Shown here: positions 6,619 to 12,074 of the stretch, piece after piece
How the letters are laid out: each line of letters begins with the position of its first letter
Numbering within the stretch: position 1 is the first letter of the stretch
NCBI GenBank assembly: GCA_028291125.1
Contig: JAQGIN010000166.1
Location: forward strand, 1-12,074
Origin: Caulobacter sp.
Lineage (GTDB): Bacteria; Pseudomonadota; Alphaproteobacteria; Caulobacterales; Caulobacteraceae
Length of the DNA: 12,074 bases
Reading direction: 5' to 3'
The notes under the pieces: generated by a model
Seen by the model: only the letters and a program-made list of their open reading frames with translations
What the model was told of the DNA's origin: nothing
Databases searched by the model: none
Program-made: the position numbers and the translations under genes

Positions 6619-6830
6619 TGAAGATCACGCCACCGCGTCAGGATCGTGGCGCGCGCCTCGAACTTGCGCGAACCCCATACCCACAAGGGCTGGACGGAGG
6701 ATGACAGCGCATTTCACACGGCCAAGCTGACATCTTGTCGCCACGCGACCGTCATCAGACCGCCATCAGCGCCGCACGACCTTGTCCAGGCAAGCGCCTG
6801 CGATCGGCGTTCTTGGCTGGAAGGAAACCC
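6619..6830. promoter_or_regulatory. Divergent intergenic region between the TonB-like and OmpA-type lipoprotein genes
   Basis: These 212 bases must hold the promoters of both divergent genes. I see no convincing -35/-10 pair on either strand. A short hairpin, CAGGC-AAGC-GCCTG, lies at 6787-6800 in the presumed leader of the lipoprotein gene, and that gene's ribosome site AAGGA is at 6821-6825. No small ORF with convincing coding character is visible. Confidence 0.4.
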
Positions 6831-7406
6831 ATGTTGACCACAACGACATTGAAAGTCGCCGCGATAAGCGGCGCGGTGCTGATGGCGGGGCTGGGGGCGA
6901 GCGGCTGCGCGAGCCACCGGTTCGTGCGCGATCAAGTGGCGGTGGTGGACACCCGTGTCACCCAGACCGACACCCACCTCACCCAGGTGGAAGGCACGGC
7001 GGGCGAAGCGCTGGCGCGAGCCAACGCCGCTCACAAGCTGGCGGAGGGCAAGTTCCTCTACGAGGTGGTGCTGTCGGACGACTCGGTGAAGTTCCCCGTC
7101 AACCGCCACGCCCTGTCGCCGGAAGCCGAAGCCCGGCTCGCCGAACTGGCCCAGCGCCTGAAGGGCGAAAACAAGAGCGTCTACCTGGAGATCCAGGGCC
7201 ATACGGACGCCACCGGCGCCGAGGACTACAACGACAAGCTGGGCGAGGACCGCGCCGAAGCGGTGCGTCGCTATCTTAGCCGGCAGGGCGTCGCCCTGAA
7301 CCGCATGGCGACCATCTCCTACGGTGAAGAAGACCCCGTGGCCCCGGACGACACCCCCGAAGGCCGCGCCCAAAACCGGCGCGTGGCGATCGTCGTTCTC
7401 AGCTAG
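6831..7406 (+). CDS. OmpA/Pal-family outer-membrane lipoprotein
   Basis: 191-residue envelope protein. The N-terminus is a lipoprotein signal peptide: basic K8, a hydrophobic stretch (9-21), and ASGC with C26 as the lipidated residue; the -3 residue is Ala rather than the usual Leu. A helical spacer (27-75) precedes an OmpA-like peptidoglycan-binding domain. Its key residues are visible: the GHTDATG stretch with D126 and the following EDRAEAVRRYL helix with R141, which in this family contact meso-diaminopimelate. The domain runs to the end (AQNRRVAIVVLS). The likely role is tethering outer membrane to peptidoglycan, like Pal, but no tol genes are nearby, so I do not call it pal. ATG 6831 is chosen over upstream starts in the same frame because it has AAGGA at 6821-6825 and begins the signal peptide. 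It is divergent from the TonB-like gene and convergent with cysNC. Confidence 0.9.
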   Translation: MLTTTTLKVAAISGAVLMAGLGASGCASHRFVRDQVAVVDTRVTQTDTHLTQVEGTAGEALARANAAHKLAEGKFLYEVVLSDDSVKFPVNRHALSPEAEARLAELAQRLKGENKSVYLEIQGHTDATGAEDYNDKLGEDRAEAVRRYLSRQGVALNRMATISYGEEDPVAPDDTPEGRAQNRRVAIVVLS

Positions 7407-7409
7407 GTC

Positions 7410-7437
7410 CGACGGCGGCCCATCCGGGCCGCCGTCG
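7410..7437. terminator. GC-rich hairpin between convergent genes, likely bidirectional terminator
   Basis: CGACGGCGGCC (7410-7420) and GGCCGCCGTCG (7427-7437) are perfect reverse complements with a 6-base loop. It starts 4 bases after the lipoprotein stop and ends 3 bases before the cysNC stop on the other strand, so it can serve both. Neither strand has a following T-tract, so its strength as an intrinsic terminator is uncertain. Confidence 0.65.
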
Positions 7438-7439
7438 CC

Positions 7440-9353
7440 TCAGATCTCGTAGTCGAGTTCGCCTTCGAGCCAGGCGACGATGCGCTCGGCCGCCTGGATC
7501 GGATCGATGGTCGTGGTGTCGATGCGCAGTTCCGGAGCCTCGGGTGCCTCATACGGGCTGTCGATCCCGGTGAAGTTCTTCAGGTCGCCGGCTCGGGCCT
7601 TCTTGTACAGGCCCTTGACGTCGCGCGCCTCGGCCACGGCCAAGGGCGTGTCGACGAACACCTCGACGAACTCGCCGTCGGCCAGGATCTCGCGGGCCAG
7701 GCGCCGCTCGGCCCGGAACGGCGAGATGAAGGCGGTCAGCACGATCAGGCCGGCGTCGACCATCAGCTTGGCGACCTCGGCCACCCGGCGGATGTTCTCG
7801 ACCCGGTCCTCCTCGGTGAAGCCGAGGTCCTTGTTGAGGCCGTGGCGGACATTGTCGCCGTCCAGCAGATAGGTGTGGCGGCCCAGGGCGTGCAGCCGCT
7901 TCTCGACCAGGTTGGCGATGGTCGATTTGCCGGCCCCTGACAGGCCGGTCAGCCACACCACCCGGCCGCGCTGGCCCTTGAGAGCGCCGCGCGAGGCCTT
8001 GTCGACGTCGGTGTGCTGCCAGTGGATGTTGTCGGCTCGGCGCAGGGCGAAGTTCAGCAGGCCGGCCCCGACCGTGCGGTTGTTCAGCCGGTCGATGAGG
8101 ATGAAGCCGCCCAGCTCGCGATTGTCGGCATAGGCCTCGAACGGGATCGGCTGGTCGAGCGACAGATTGACCAGGCCGATCTCATTGAGCTCCAGCCGCT
8201 TGGCGGCGGTGTGCTCCAGGGTGTTGACGTTCACCCGGTGCTTGATCTCGGTGACGCTGGCCCCGACCGTGCGCGTGCCGATCTTCAGCAAGTAGGCGCG
8301 GCCCGGGGGCAGGGGATCGTCGTCCATCCACACCAGGGTGGCCTCGAACTGGCCGGCCACCGCGCAGGGATCGTCGGCGGCGACCAGCACGTCGCCGCGC
8401 GAGACGTCGATTTCGTCCTCTAGCGTCAGGGTCACCGACTGGCCGGCCACGGCGCGGTCCAGATCGCTGGGCTGGACGACGATGCGCGCCACCCGGCTCT
8501 CGCGGCCCGACGGCAGGGCCTTGACCCGGTCGCCGGGCTTCACCGCGCCCGAGGCGATCAGGCCGGAAAAGCCGCGGAAGTCGAGATTGGGCCGGTTGAC
8601 CCATTGCACCGGCATGCGGAACGGCTTGGCCTGATCGACGGCCTCGACCTGCACGTCCTCCAGCCAGTCCATCAGGATCGGGCCGTCGTACCAGGGGGCG
8701 GGGGCGCTTTTGCTGGCCATGTTGTCGCCGCCCAGGCCCGAGATCGGAATCGGGGTGAACACCGACAAGCCGATCTGGTCGGCGAAGGCGCGGTAGTCGG
8801 CGACGATGGCGTCGAACACGCCCTGGTCCCAGCCGACCAGGTCCATCTTGTTGACCGCCAGCACCACGTGGCGGATGCCCAGCAGGCTGACCAGGTAGGA
8901 GTGGCGGCGGGTCTGGGTCAGCACGCCCTTGCGAGCGTCGATCAGGATCACCGCCGCGTCGGCGGTCGAGGCCCCGGTGACCATGTTGCGGGTGTATTGC
9001 TCGTGGCCGGGGGTGTCGGCGACGATGAACTTGCGCTTATCGGTCGAGAAGAACCGGTAGGCGACGTCGATGGTGATGCCTTGCTCGCGTTCAGCCGCCA
9101 GGCCGTCGACCAGCAGGGCGAAGTCGATGTTCTGCCCCTGGGTGCCGACCCGGCGGGAGTCGGCCTCCAGCGAGGCCAGCTGGTCCTCGAAGATGGTCTT
9201 GGAATCGTACAGCAGCCGGCCGATGAGGGTCGACTTGCCGTCGTCCACGCTGCCGCAGGTGATTAACCGCAGCAGCGACTTGTGCTTATGGGCGACCAGA
9301 TAGGCGTCGATGTCCTGGGCGATCAGGTCGGAGGGCTTGTAGATCTTGCCCAT
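7440..9353 (-). CDS. cysNC: Bifunctional sulfate adenylyltransferase subunit 1 / adenylylsulfate kinase (CysNC)
   Basis: 637-residue cytoplasmic fusion enzyme of sulfate activation. The N-terminal part (about 1-455) is the GTPase subunit of ATP sulfurylase, which with CysD makes adenylylsulfate (APS); the C-terminal part (about 460-637) is APS kinase, which makes PAPS. Visible GTPase motifs: G1 GSVDDGKST (34-42), G3 DTPGHEQY (113-120) and G4 NKMD (168-171). The kinase part has its own P-loop GLSGAGKST (470-478) and the DGDNVRHGLN and FISPFR motifs of active APS kinases, so the domain looks functional. The frame stays open upstream to 10406 through cysD, but the start is ATG 9353, where the family begins (MGKIYKPSDL). 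That ATG overlaps the cysD stop in TGATG, so the two subunits are translationally coupled. The layout is like NodQ/CysNC of other alphaproteobacteria. Confidence 0.97.
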   Translation of the reverse strand: MGKIYKPSDLIAQDIDAYLVAHKHKSLLRLITCGSVDDGKSTLIGRLLYDSKTIFEDQLASLEADSRRVGTQGQNIDFALLVDGLAAEREQGITIDVAYRFFSTDKRKFIVADTPGHEQYTRNMVTGASTADAAVILIDARKGVLTQTRRHSYLVSLLGIRHVVLAVNKMDLVGWDQGVFDAIVADYRAFADQIGLSVFTPIPISGLGGDNMASKSAPAPWYDGPILMDWLEDVQVEAVDQAKPFRMPVQWVNRPNLDFRGFSGLIASGAVKPGDRVKALPSGRESRVARIVVQPSDLDRAVAGQSVTLTLEDEIDVSRGDVLVAADDPCAVAGQFEATLVWMDDDPLPPGRAYLLKIGTRTVGASVTEIKHRVNVNTLEHTAAKRLELNEIGLVNLSLDQPIPFEAYADNRELGGFILIDRLNNRTVGAGLLNFALRRADNIHWQHTDVDKASRGALKGQRGRVVWLTGLSGAGKSTIANLVEKRLHALGRHTYLLDGDNVRHGLNKDLGFTEEDRVENIRRVAEVAKLMVDAGLIVLTAFISPFRAERRLAREILADGEFVEVFVDTPLAVAEARDVKGLYKKARAGDLKNFTGIDSPYEAPEAPELRIDTTTIDPIQAAERIVAWLEGELDYEI

Positions 9354-10366
9354 CAGAAATAGCCCTCCTGCTTCTTCTTCTCCATCGAGCCCGACTGGAC
9401 GTGGTCTATGACCCGGCCCTGGCGCTCGCTGGTGGTGGCCAGAAGCATTTCCTGGATGATCTGCGGCAGGGTCGCGGCGGTGCTCTCCACCGCCCCGGTC
9501 AGCGGATAGCAGCCCAGGGTGCGGAAGCGGACGCTCTTCAGCATCGGCGTCTCGCCCGGCCGCAGGCGGAAGCGGTCGTCGTCGACCATGATCAAGGACC
9601 CGTCGCGCTCGACCACCGGCCGCTCGGCGGCGAAATACAGCGGCACGATCGGGATGCCCTCCAGGTGGATGTATTGCCAGACGTCCAGCTCGGTCCAGTT
9701 GGAGATCGGGAACACCCGCAGGCTTTCGCCGGGGTGCTTGCGGGTGTTGTAGAGGTTCCACAGCTCGGGCCGCTGGTTCTTGGGGTCCCAGCGCTGCTCG
9801 GCCGAGCGGAAGGAAAACACCCGCTCCTTGGCGCGGCTCTTTTCCTCGTCGCGGCGAGCCCCGCCGAAGGCGGCGTCGAAGCCGTACTTGCTCAGGGCCT
9901 GTTTGAGGCCCTCGGTCTTCCACAGGTCGGTGTGCAGGGCGCTGCCGTGGTCGAACGGATTGATCCCCCGCGCCTCGGCGTCGGGGTTCTTGTGCACCAG
10001 CAGGTCCAAGCCCAGGTCGGCGGCGACCTTGTCGCGCAGGTCGTACATCGCCCGGAACTTCCAGGTGGTGTCGACGTGCAGCAGCGGGAACGGCGGCCGC
10101 GACGGGAAGAAGGCCTTGGCGGCCAGGTGCAGCATCACCGCGCTGTCCTTGCCGATCGAATACAGCATCACCGGCCGTTCGCACTCGGCCGCCACCTCGC
10201 GCAGGATGTGGATGCTCTCGGCCTCCAGCCGCTGCAGATGGGTGAGGCGGGCCGGAGAGATCGCGGCCGCGGGGGCCGCCCTCGAGGATTGCAGGGATTG
10301 CGTCAGGGCCAAGGCGTCGCGTCCGCAAACAGGAAAGGGCCGCCCCGAAAGCGGGCGGCCGTACAT
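9353..10366 (-). CDS. cysD: Sulfate adenylyltransferase subunit 2 (CysD)
   Basis: Catalytic subunit of ATP sulfurylase, a PP-loop ATP pyrophosphatase that makes APS from ATP and sulfate with CysN. Numbered from ATG 10366 (337 residues): homology to the family begins at LTHLQRLEAESIHI (41-54), the PP-loop is SIGKDS (70-75), and the GGARRDEEKSRAKER block and the C-terminal SMEKKKQEGYF are typical. The start is uncertain. Escherichia coli CysD begins about five residues before LTHL. Here the nearest orthodox upstream starts are TTG 10312 (319 residues), ATG 10366, and ATG 10468 (371 residues). A terminator-like hairpin lies between 10312 and 10366, which favours TTG 10312 if it is a leader element; ATG 10366 has an AGGGGA sequence upstream but set very close. 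The gene is first in the operon, overlapping cysNC by one base. Confidence 0.94.
   Translation of the reverse strand: MYGRPLSGRPFPVCGRDALALTQSLQSSRAAPAAAISPARLTHLQRLEAESIHILREVAAECERPVMLYSIGKDSAVMLHLAAKAFFPSRPPFPLLHVDTTWKFRAMYDLRDKVAADLGLDLLVHKNPDAEARGINPFDHGSALHTDLWKTEGLKQALSKYGFDAAFGGARRDEEKSRAKERVFSFRSAEQRWDPKNQRPELWNLYNTRKHPGESLRVFPISNWTELDVWQYIHLEGIPIVPLYFAAERPVVERDGSLIMVDDDRFRLRPGETPMLKSVRFRTLGCYPLTGAVESTAATLPQIIQEMLLATTSERQGRVIDHVQSGSMEKKKQEGYF
10338..10360 (-). promoter_or_regulatory. Terminator-like hairpin at the 5' end of cysD, possible attenuator
   Basis: Read on the minus strand, GGCCGCCC (10360-10353) and GGGCGGCC (10345-10338) pair perfectly around a 7-base loop, followed by the pyrimidine tail CTTTCCTGTTT. 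An 8-base copy of the 3' arm (GGGGCGGC) occurs upstream at 10460-10453 and could capture the 5' arm instead. This is the geometry of a terminator/antiterminator switch, though GC-rich sequence makes chance pairing easy. It is inside the coding sequence if cysD starts at ATG 10366. Confidence 0.4.
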
Positions 10367-10538
10367 CGTCCCCTGGCGACCTAGGAGCGGCAAGGCGCAG
10401 GAGCAAGCCGGGAAATCTGGGAGCGTTGTCAGCTTGCGTGGCGCCCGCCGCCGCCGCCCCGGTTTCATGACCAAAAATTCACTCGGCCAAGCTAGGCGAA
10501 TATCGCATACCAGCGCTATCGGAACCTGGGACCTCCCG
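10367..10538. promoter_or_regulatory. Divergent intergenic/leader region between cysD and the small membrane-protein gene
   Basis: This stretch of 172 bases must contain the cysD promoter and probably that of the divergent 65-residue gene. An AT-rich patch at about 10473-10482 (AAAATT on the plus strand) stands out and is a candidate promoter core, but I see no clean -35/-10 pair. A sequence TATCG is repeated directly 16 bases apart (10501 and 10517), which may or may not matter. The cysD frame remains open across much of the region to ATG 10468 and beyond. Confidence 0.35.
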
Positions 10539-10736
10539 ATGTCTATCCTCGCGGAATTGCTGGCCATCGCCATCGTCTGGCTCTCGAGCCTGTCGCTGTG
10601 CCAGTTCGGCGTCACCCTGGATCGCCATCCCAGGGTCGAGGCGGTGCGTCAGCGCACCGTGGTCCGCACCCCGCCGCCCACCCTCGAGAAGCTGGTTGAT
10701 TGTCCGCGGCAGGCCGCGCGGCTCTCGCAAGTCTGA
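10539..10736 (+). CDS. Putative 65-residue single-pass membrane protein
   Basis: I do not recognise this protein. It has one hydrophobic N-terminal segment (about residues 3-24) followed by an Arg-rich tail, which by the positive-inside rule would leave the C-terminus in the cytoplasm. The Cys at 21 is not a lipobox cysteine because Leu precedes it. Support for a real gene: ATG 10539 with GGGA at 10528-10531, seven bases upstream; strongly GC-biased third codon positions throughout, like the known genes here; and a place in a gap that is otherwise empty. It is divergent from cysD and points toward tipN, ending 170 bases before that start. A minus-strand ORF over the same bases is less convincing. 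Homologues next to tipN in related genomes would settle it. Confidence 0.5.
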   Translation: MSILAELLAIAIVWLSSLSLCQFGVTLDRHPRVEAVRQRTVVRTPPPTLEKLVDCPRQAARLSQV

Positions 10737-10906
10737 TCCGCCGGCGCCGCGTAGGGCGTCACCCGAGGCCATTGGTCGCAGAAAACCCATCGAAGCGGCT
10801 TTGCGCGCGGGCTTTTCGCCGTTAGGTTCGCTCGTTGCGCGAGGTGGGGCTGGCGCGCGTCGATCGTTATCCAGCCTCAGCCGATCGCGTGGGACCACGG
10901 TTGCGT
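10737..10906 (+). other. Intergenic region upstream of the tipN-like gene
   Basis: These 170 bases presumably hold the tipN promoter. I see no CtrA-type TTAA-N7-TTAA site and no GANTC methylation site I would rely on. TTGCGC at 10801-10806 followed 14 bases later by GTTAGG is a weak candidate promoter. No coding signal is evident. Confidence 0.3.
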
Positions 10907-12074
10907 ATGAAGCCCAAGAAGCGCCAACCGCTCGATTTTTCCGCCCTCCCGGAGGAACCTCCGGTCGAGGCGCTGGCGAACGCCGCCGAAATCGCCGCCG
11001 ACGCGCCGCTTAGCGAACCCGATTTCGACCTCGACATCATCGCGCCGATCGCCGACGTGCCCGAGCAGGCGCCGCGCAAATCGCTGTATGAGTCCGCGCC
11101 GGCGCCCGCCGCCGAGCCCATCTCCGAACCCTTCGTCTATGCGCCGGCCCCCAAGGCACCGCGCTCGCGCACCTCGCTGACCGAAACCGCCGTTCCGTCG
11201 TCGGCCTCGATCGCCGAGGCCCCCGAGGATGCGCCGCCGGTCCGCGCCGAGGCCGCCGAAACCGCCGCCGTCGCCCGCCCCGAGCCGCCGACCCGCGCCA
11301 TGGTCGAGCCGCTGATCGAGAGCCGCCGGCCGATGCCGGCCGTGGTCTATTGGATGCTGGCCCTGGCGGTGGCGGCGATGTGGGCCGCGGGGCCGATCGT
11401 CTTCGCCCTCGGCTACGCTCGCGGCGTCCCGGCCCTCAAGGTCGACGGCTTCGCCCTGCTGGTGTTCGGCGCCATGGCCGTCGGTCCGGCCCTGATGACC
11501 TTGATCGGCGCCTATATGCTGCGCCAGGCCTTGGGGGTCTCGGCCGAGCTGCGCCGCACCCGGGCGATGACCGACCGGCTGATGACCCCCGCCGCCCTGG
11601 CCGCCGCCGGGGCCACCGGGGCCGTCGACGCGGTCCGCACCCAGATCGAATACGCCGCCGCCGCCGGCGAGGAGGCCCGCGAACGCATGCTGGCCCTGCG
11701 CGACGTCCTGGCCGAGGAAACCTCGCGCCTGACCGCCGCCGCCGCCGAATCGGCGCGCATGGCCACCCAGCTGTCCCAGGGCCTGACCTATGAGCGCGAG
11801 GCGCTCGAAGCCTTGTCCTCGACGCTCGACGCCCGCTCCACCGCCGTGGTCGACGCCATCGGCAGTCAGGCCCGCATGGTCGCCGAGGCCTCCGACCTGG
11901 CCGAGACCCAGCTGCGCGAGGCCGATGCGGCGCTGTCGGCCCGCGCGGCGGACCTGGCGGCGGCGGCCGGCGAGGCCCGCTATGCGGCCCGAACCGCCGG
12001 CCAGGACCTGACCCGCCACATCGCTCGCCAGGAGACGGCCGGCACGGGCGTGGCCGAGCAGGTCCGCGCCGAGG
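10907..12074 (+). CDS. tipN: TipN-like birth-scar polarity protein, N-terminal part (runs off window)
   Basis: 389 codons are visible and no stop is reached. Order of parts: an acidic, Pro/Ala-rich N-terminal region (1-143); two membrane segments (about 146-170 and 182-204) joined by a short loop; then from about 206 an Ala/Glu/Arg/Leu-rich helical region with coiled-coil character to the window edge. This matches TipN of Caulobacter crescentus, known for two N-terminal membrane segments and a very large coiled-coil C-terminal region. TipN marks the new pole after division and directs flagellum placement and ParA-driven chromosome segregation. Proximity to cysD/cysNC agrees with my recollection of Caulobacter gene order. 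ATG 10907 has no well-spaced ribosome site; TTG 10901, two codons upstream, is six bases from GGGA (10891-10894) and may be the true start. Another large two-helix coiled-coil protein is the main alternative. Confidence 0.75.
   Translation, partial: MKPKKRQPLDFSALPEEPPVEALANAAEIAADAPLSEPDFDLDIIAPIADVPEQAPRKSLYESAPAPAAEPISEPFVYAPAPKAPRSRTSLTETAVPSSASIAEAPEDAPPVRAEAAETAAVARPEPPTRAMVEPLIESRRPMPAVVYWMLALAVAAMWAAGPIVFALGYARGVPALKVDGFALLVFGAMAVGPALMTLIGAYMLRQALGVSAELRRTRAMTDRLMTPAALAAAGATGAVDAVRTQIEYAAAAGEEARERMLALRDVLAEETSRLTAAAAESARMATQLSQGLTYEREALEALSSTLDARSTAVVDAIGSQARMVAEASDLAETQLREADAALSARAADLAAAAGEARYAARTAGQDLTRHIARQETAGTGVAEQVRAE

Noticed and set aside
4700..6730. 676-codon open frame on the plus strand
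   Set aside because: It crosses the MFS gene in another frame and then runs antisense to the TonB-like gene; its product is dominated by Arg/Gly/Pro/Ala, as expected of a GC-rich shadow frame.
9401..10384. 327-codon plus-strand open frame antisense to cysD
   Set aside because: It is the antisense shadow of the well-supported cysD gene and shows no recognisable domain.
9354..10406. Upstream extension of the cysNC frame through cysD
   Set aside because: The frame stays open only because stops are rare in GC-rich DNA; the real CysNC begins at MGKIYKPS with ATG 9353 coupled to the cysD stop, and the extension has no family match.
10521..10545. GGAAC upstream of the small ORF as a general-stress (EcfG-type) -35 box
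   Set aside because: No CGTT -10 element is found at the required 16-17 base spacing.
10479..10898. 139-codon minus-strand open frame over the cysD-tipN gap
   Set aside because: The product is low-complexity Arg/Gly/Asp-rich, there is no ribosome site, and the opposite-strand 65-residue ORF has better coding character.
10857..10906. Possible CtrA binding site before tipN
   Set aside because: No TTAA half-sites with 7-base spacing are present; the region is too GC-rich.

Overview
The window looks like chromosomal DNA from an alphaproteobacterium of the Caulobacter group. It is very GC-rich with strongly GC-biased third codon positions. It carries a bifunctional CysNC fusion, a CcgC-type palindromic intergenic repeat, and at its right edge the start of a protein with the layout of the Caulobacter birth-scar polarity protein TipN. 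The species cannot be fixed from the sequence alone. There are no tRNA or rRNA genes, insertion sequences, phage genes or CRISPR arrays.

Layout, left to right. Bases 1-1257 are the 3' part of metG (methionyl-tRNA synthetase), followed after 31 bases by an extended-SDR NAD-dependent epimerase (1289-2218). A consensus -35 box inside the end of the epimerase gene, and a perfect 11-bp-arm palindrome over the presumed -10 and start codon, open a compact four-gene set: an ArsR-type repressor (2244-2621), an AHSA1/SRPBCC protein (2634-3119), an AlkD-like DNA alkylation repair protein (3144-3884) and a four-helix membrane protein (3886-4314). A REP-like 31-bp inverted repeat (4342-4437) separates this set from an MFS permease (4524-5684).

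The permease converges, with one base between stop codons, on a minus-strand TonB-like protein (5686-6618). That gene is divergent from an OmpA/Pal-type lipoprotein (6831-7406), so 5686-7406 is an envelope block. A GC-rich hairpin (7410-7437) separates the lipoprotein from the convergent sulfate-activation operon cysD-cysNC (minus strand, 10366-7440), whose two genes are coupled by a TGATG stop/start overlap. This operon makes APS and then PAPS from sulfate; no PAPS reductase or sulfite reductase gene is present. Its leader contains a terminator-like hairpin and possibly a competing pairing partner, suggesting attenuation.

Divergent from cysD is a 65-residue putative membrane protein (10539-10736), and then the 5' end of tipN (10907 to the window edge). 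The most interesting points are the ArsR promoter-operator with a probably leaderless start, the TonB-like protein with an SxxxH helix but no recognisable TonB C-terminal domain, the cysD leader, and the REP-like element with two competing folds.
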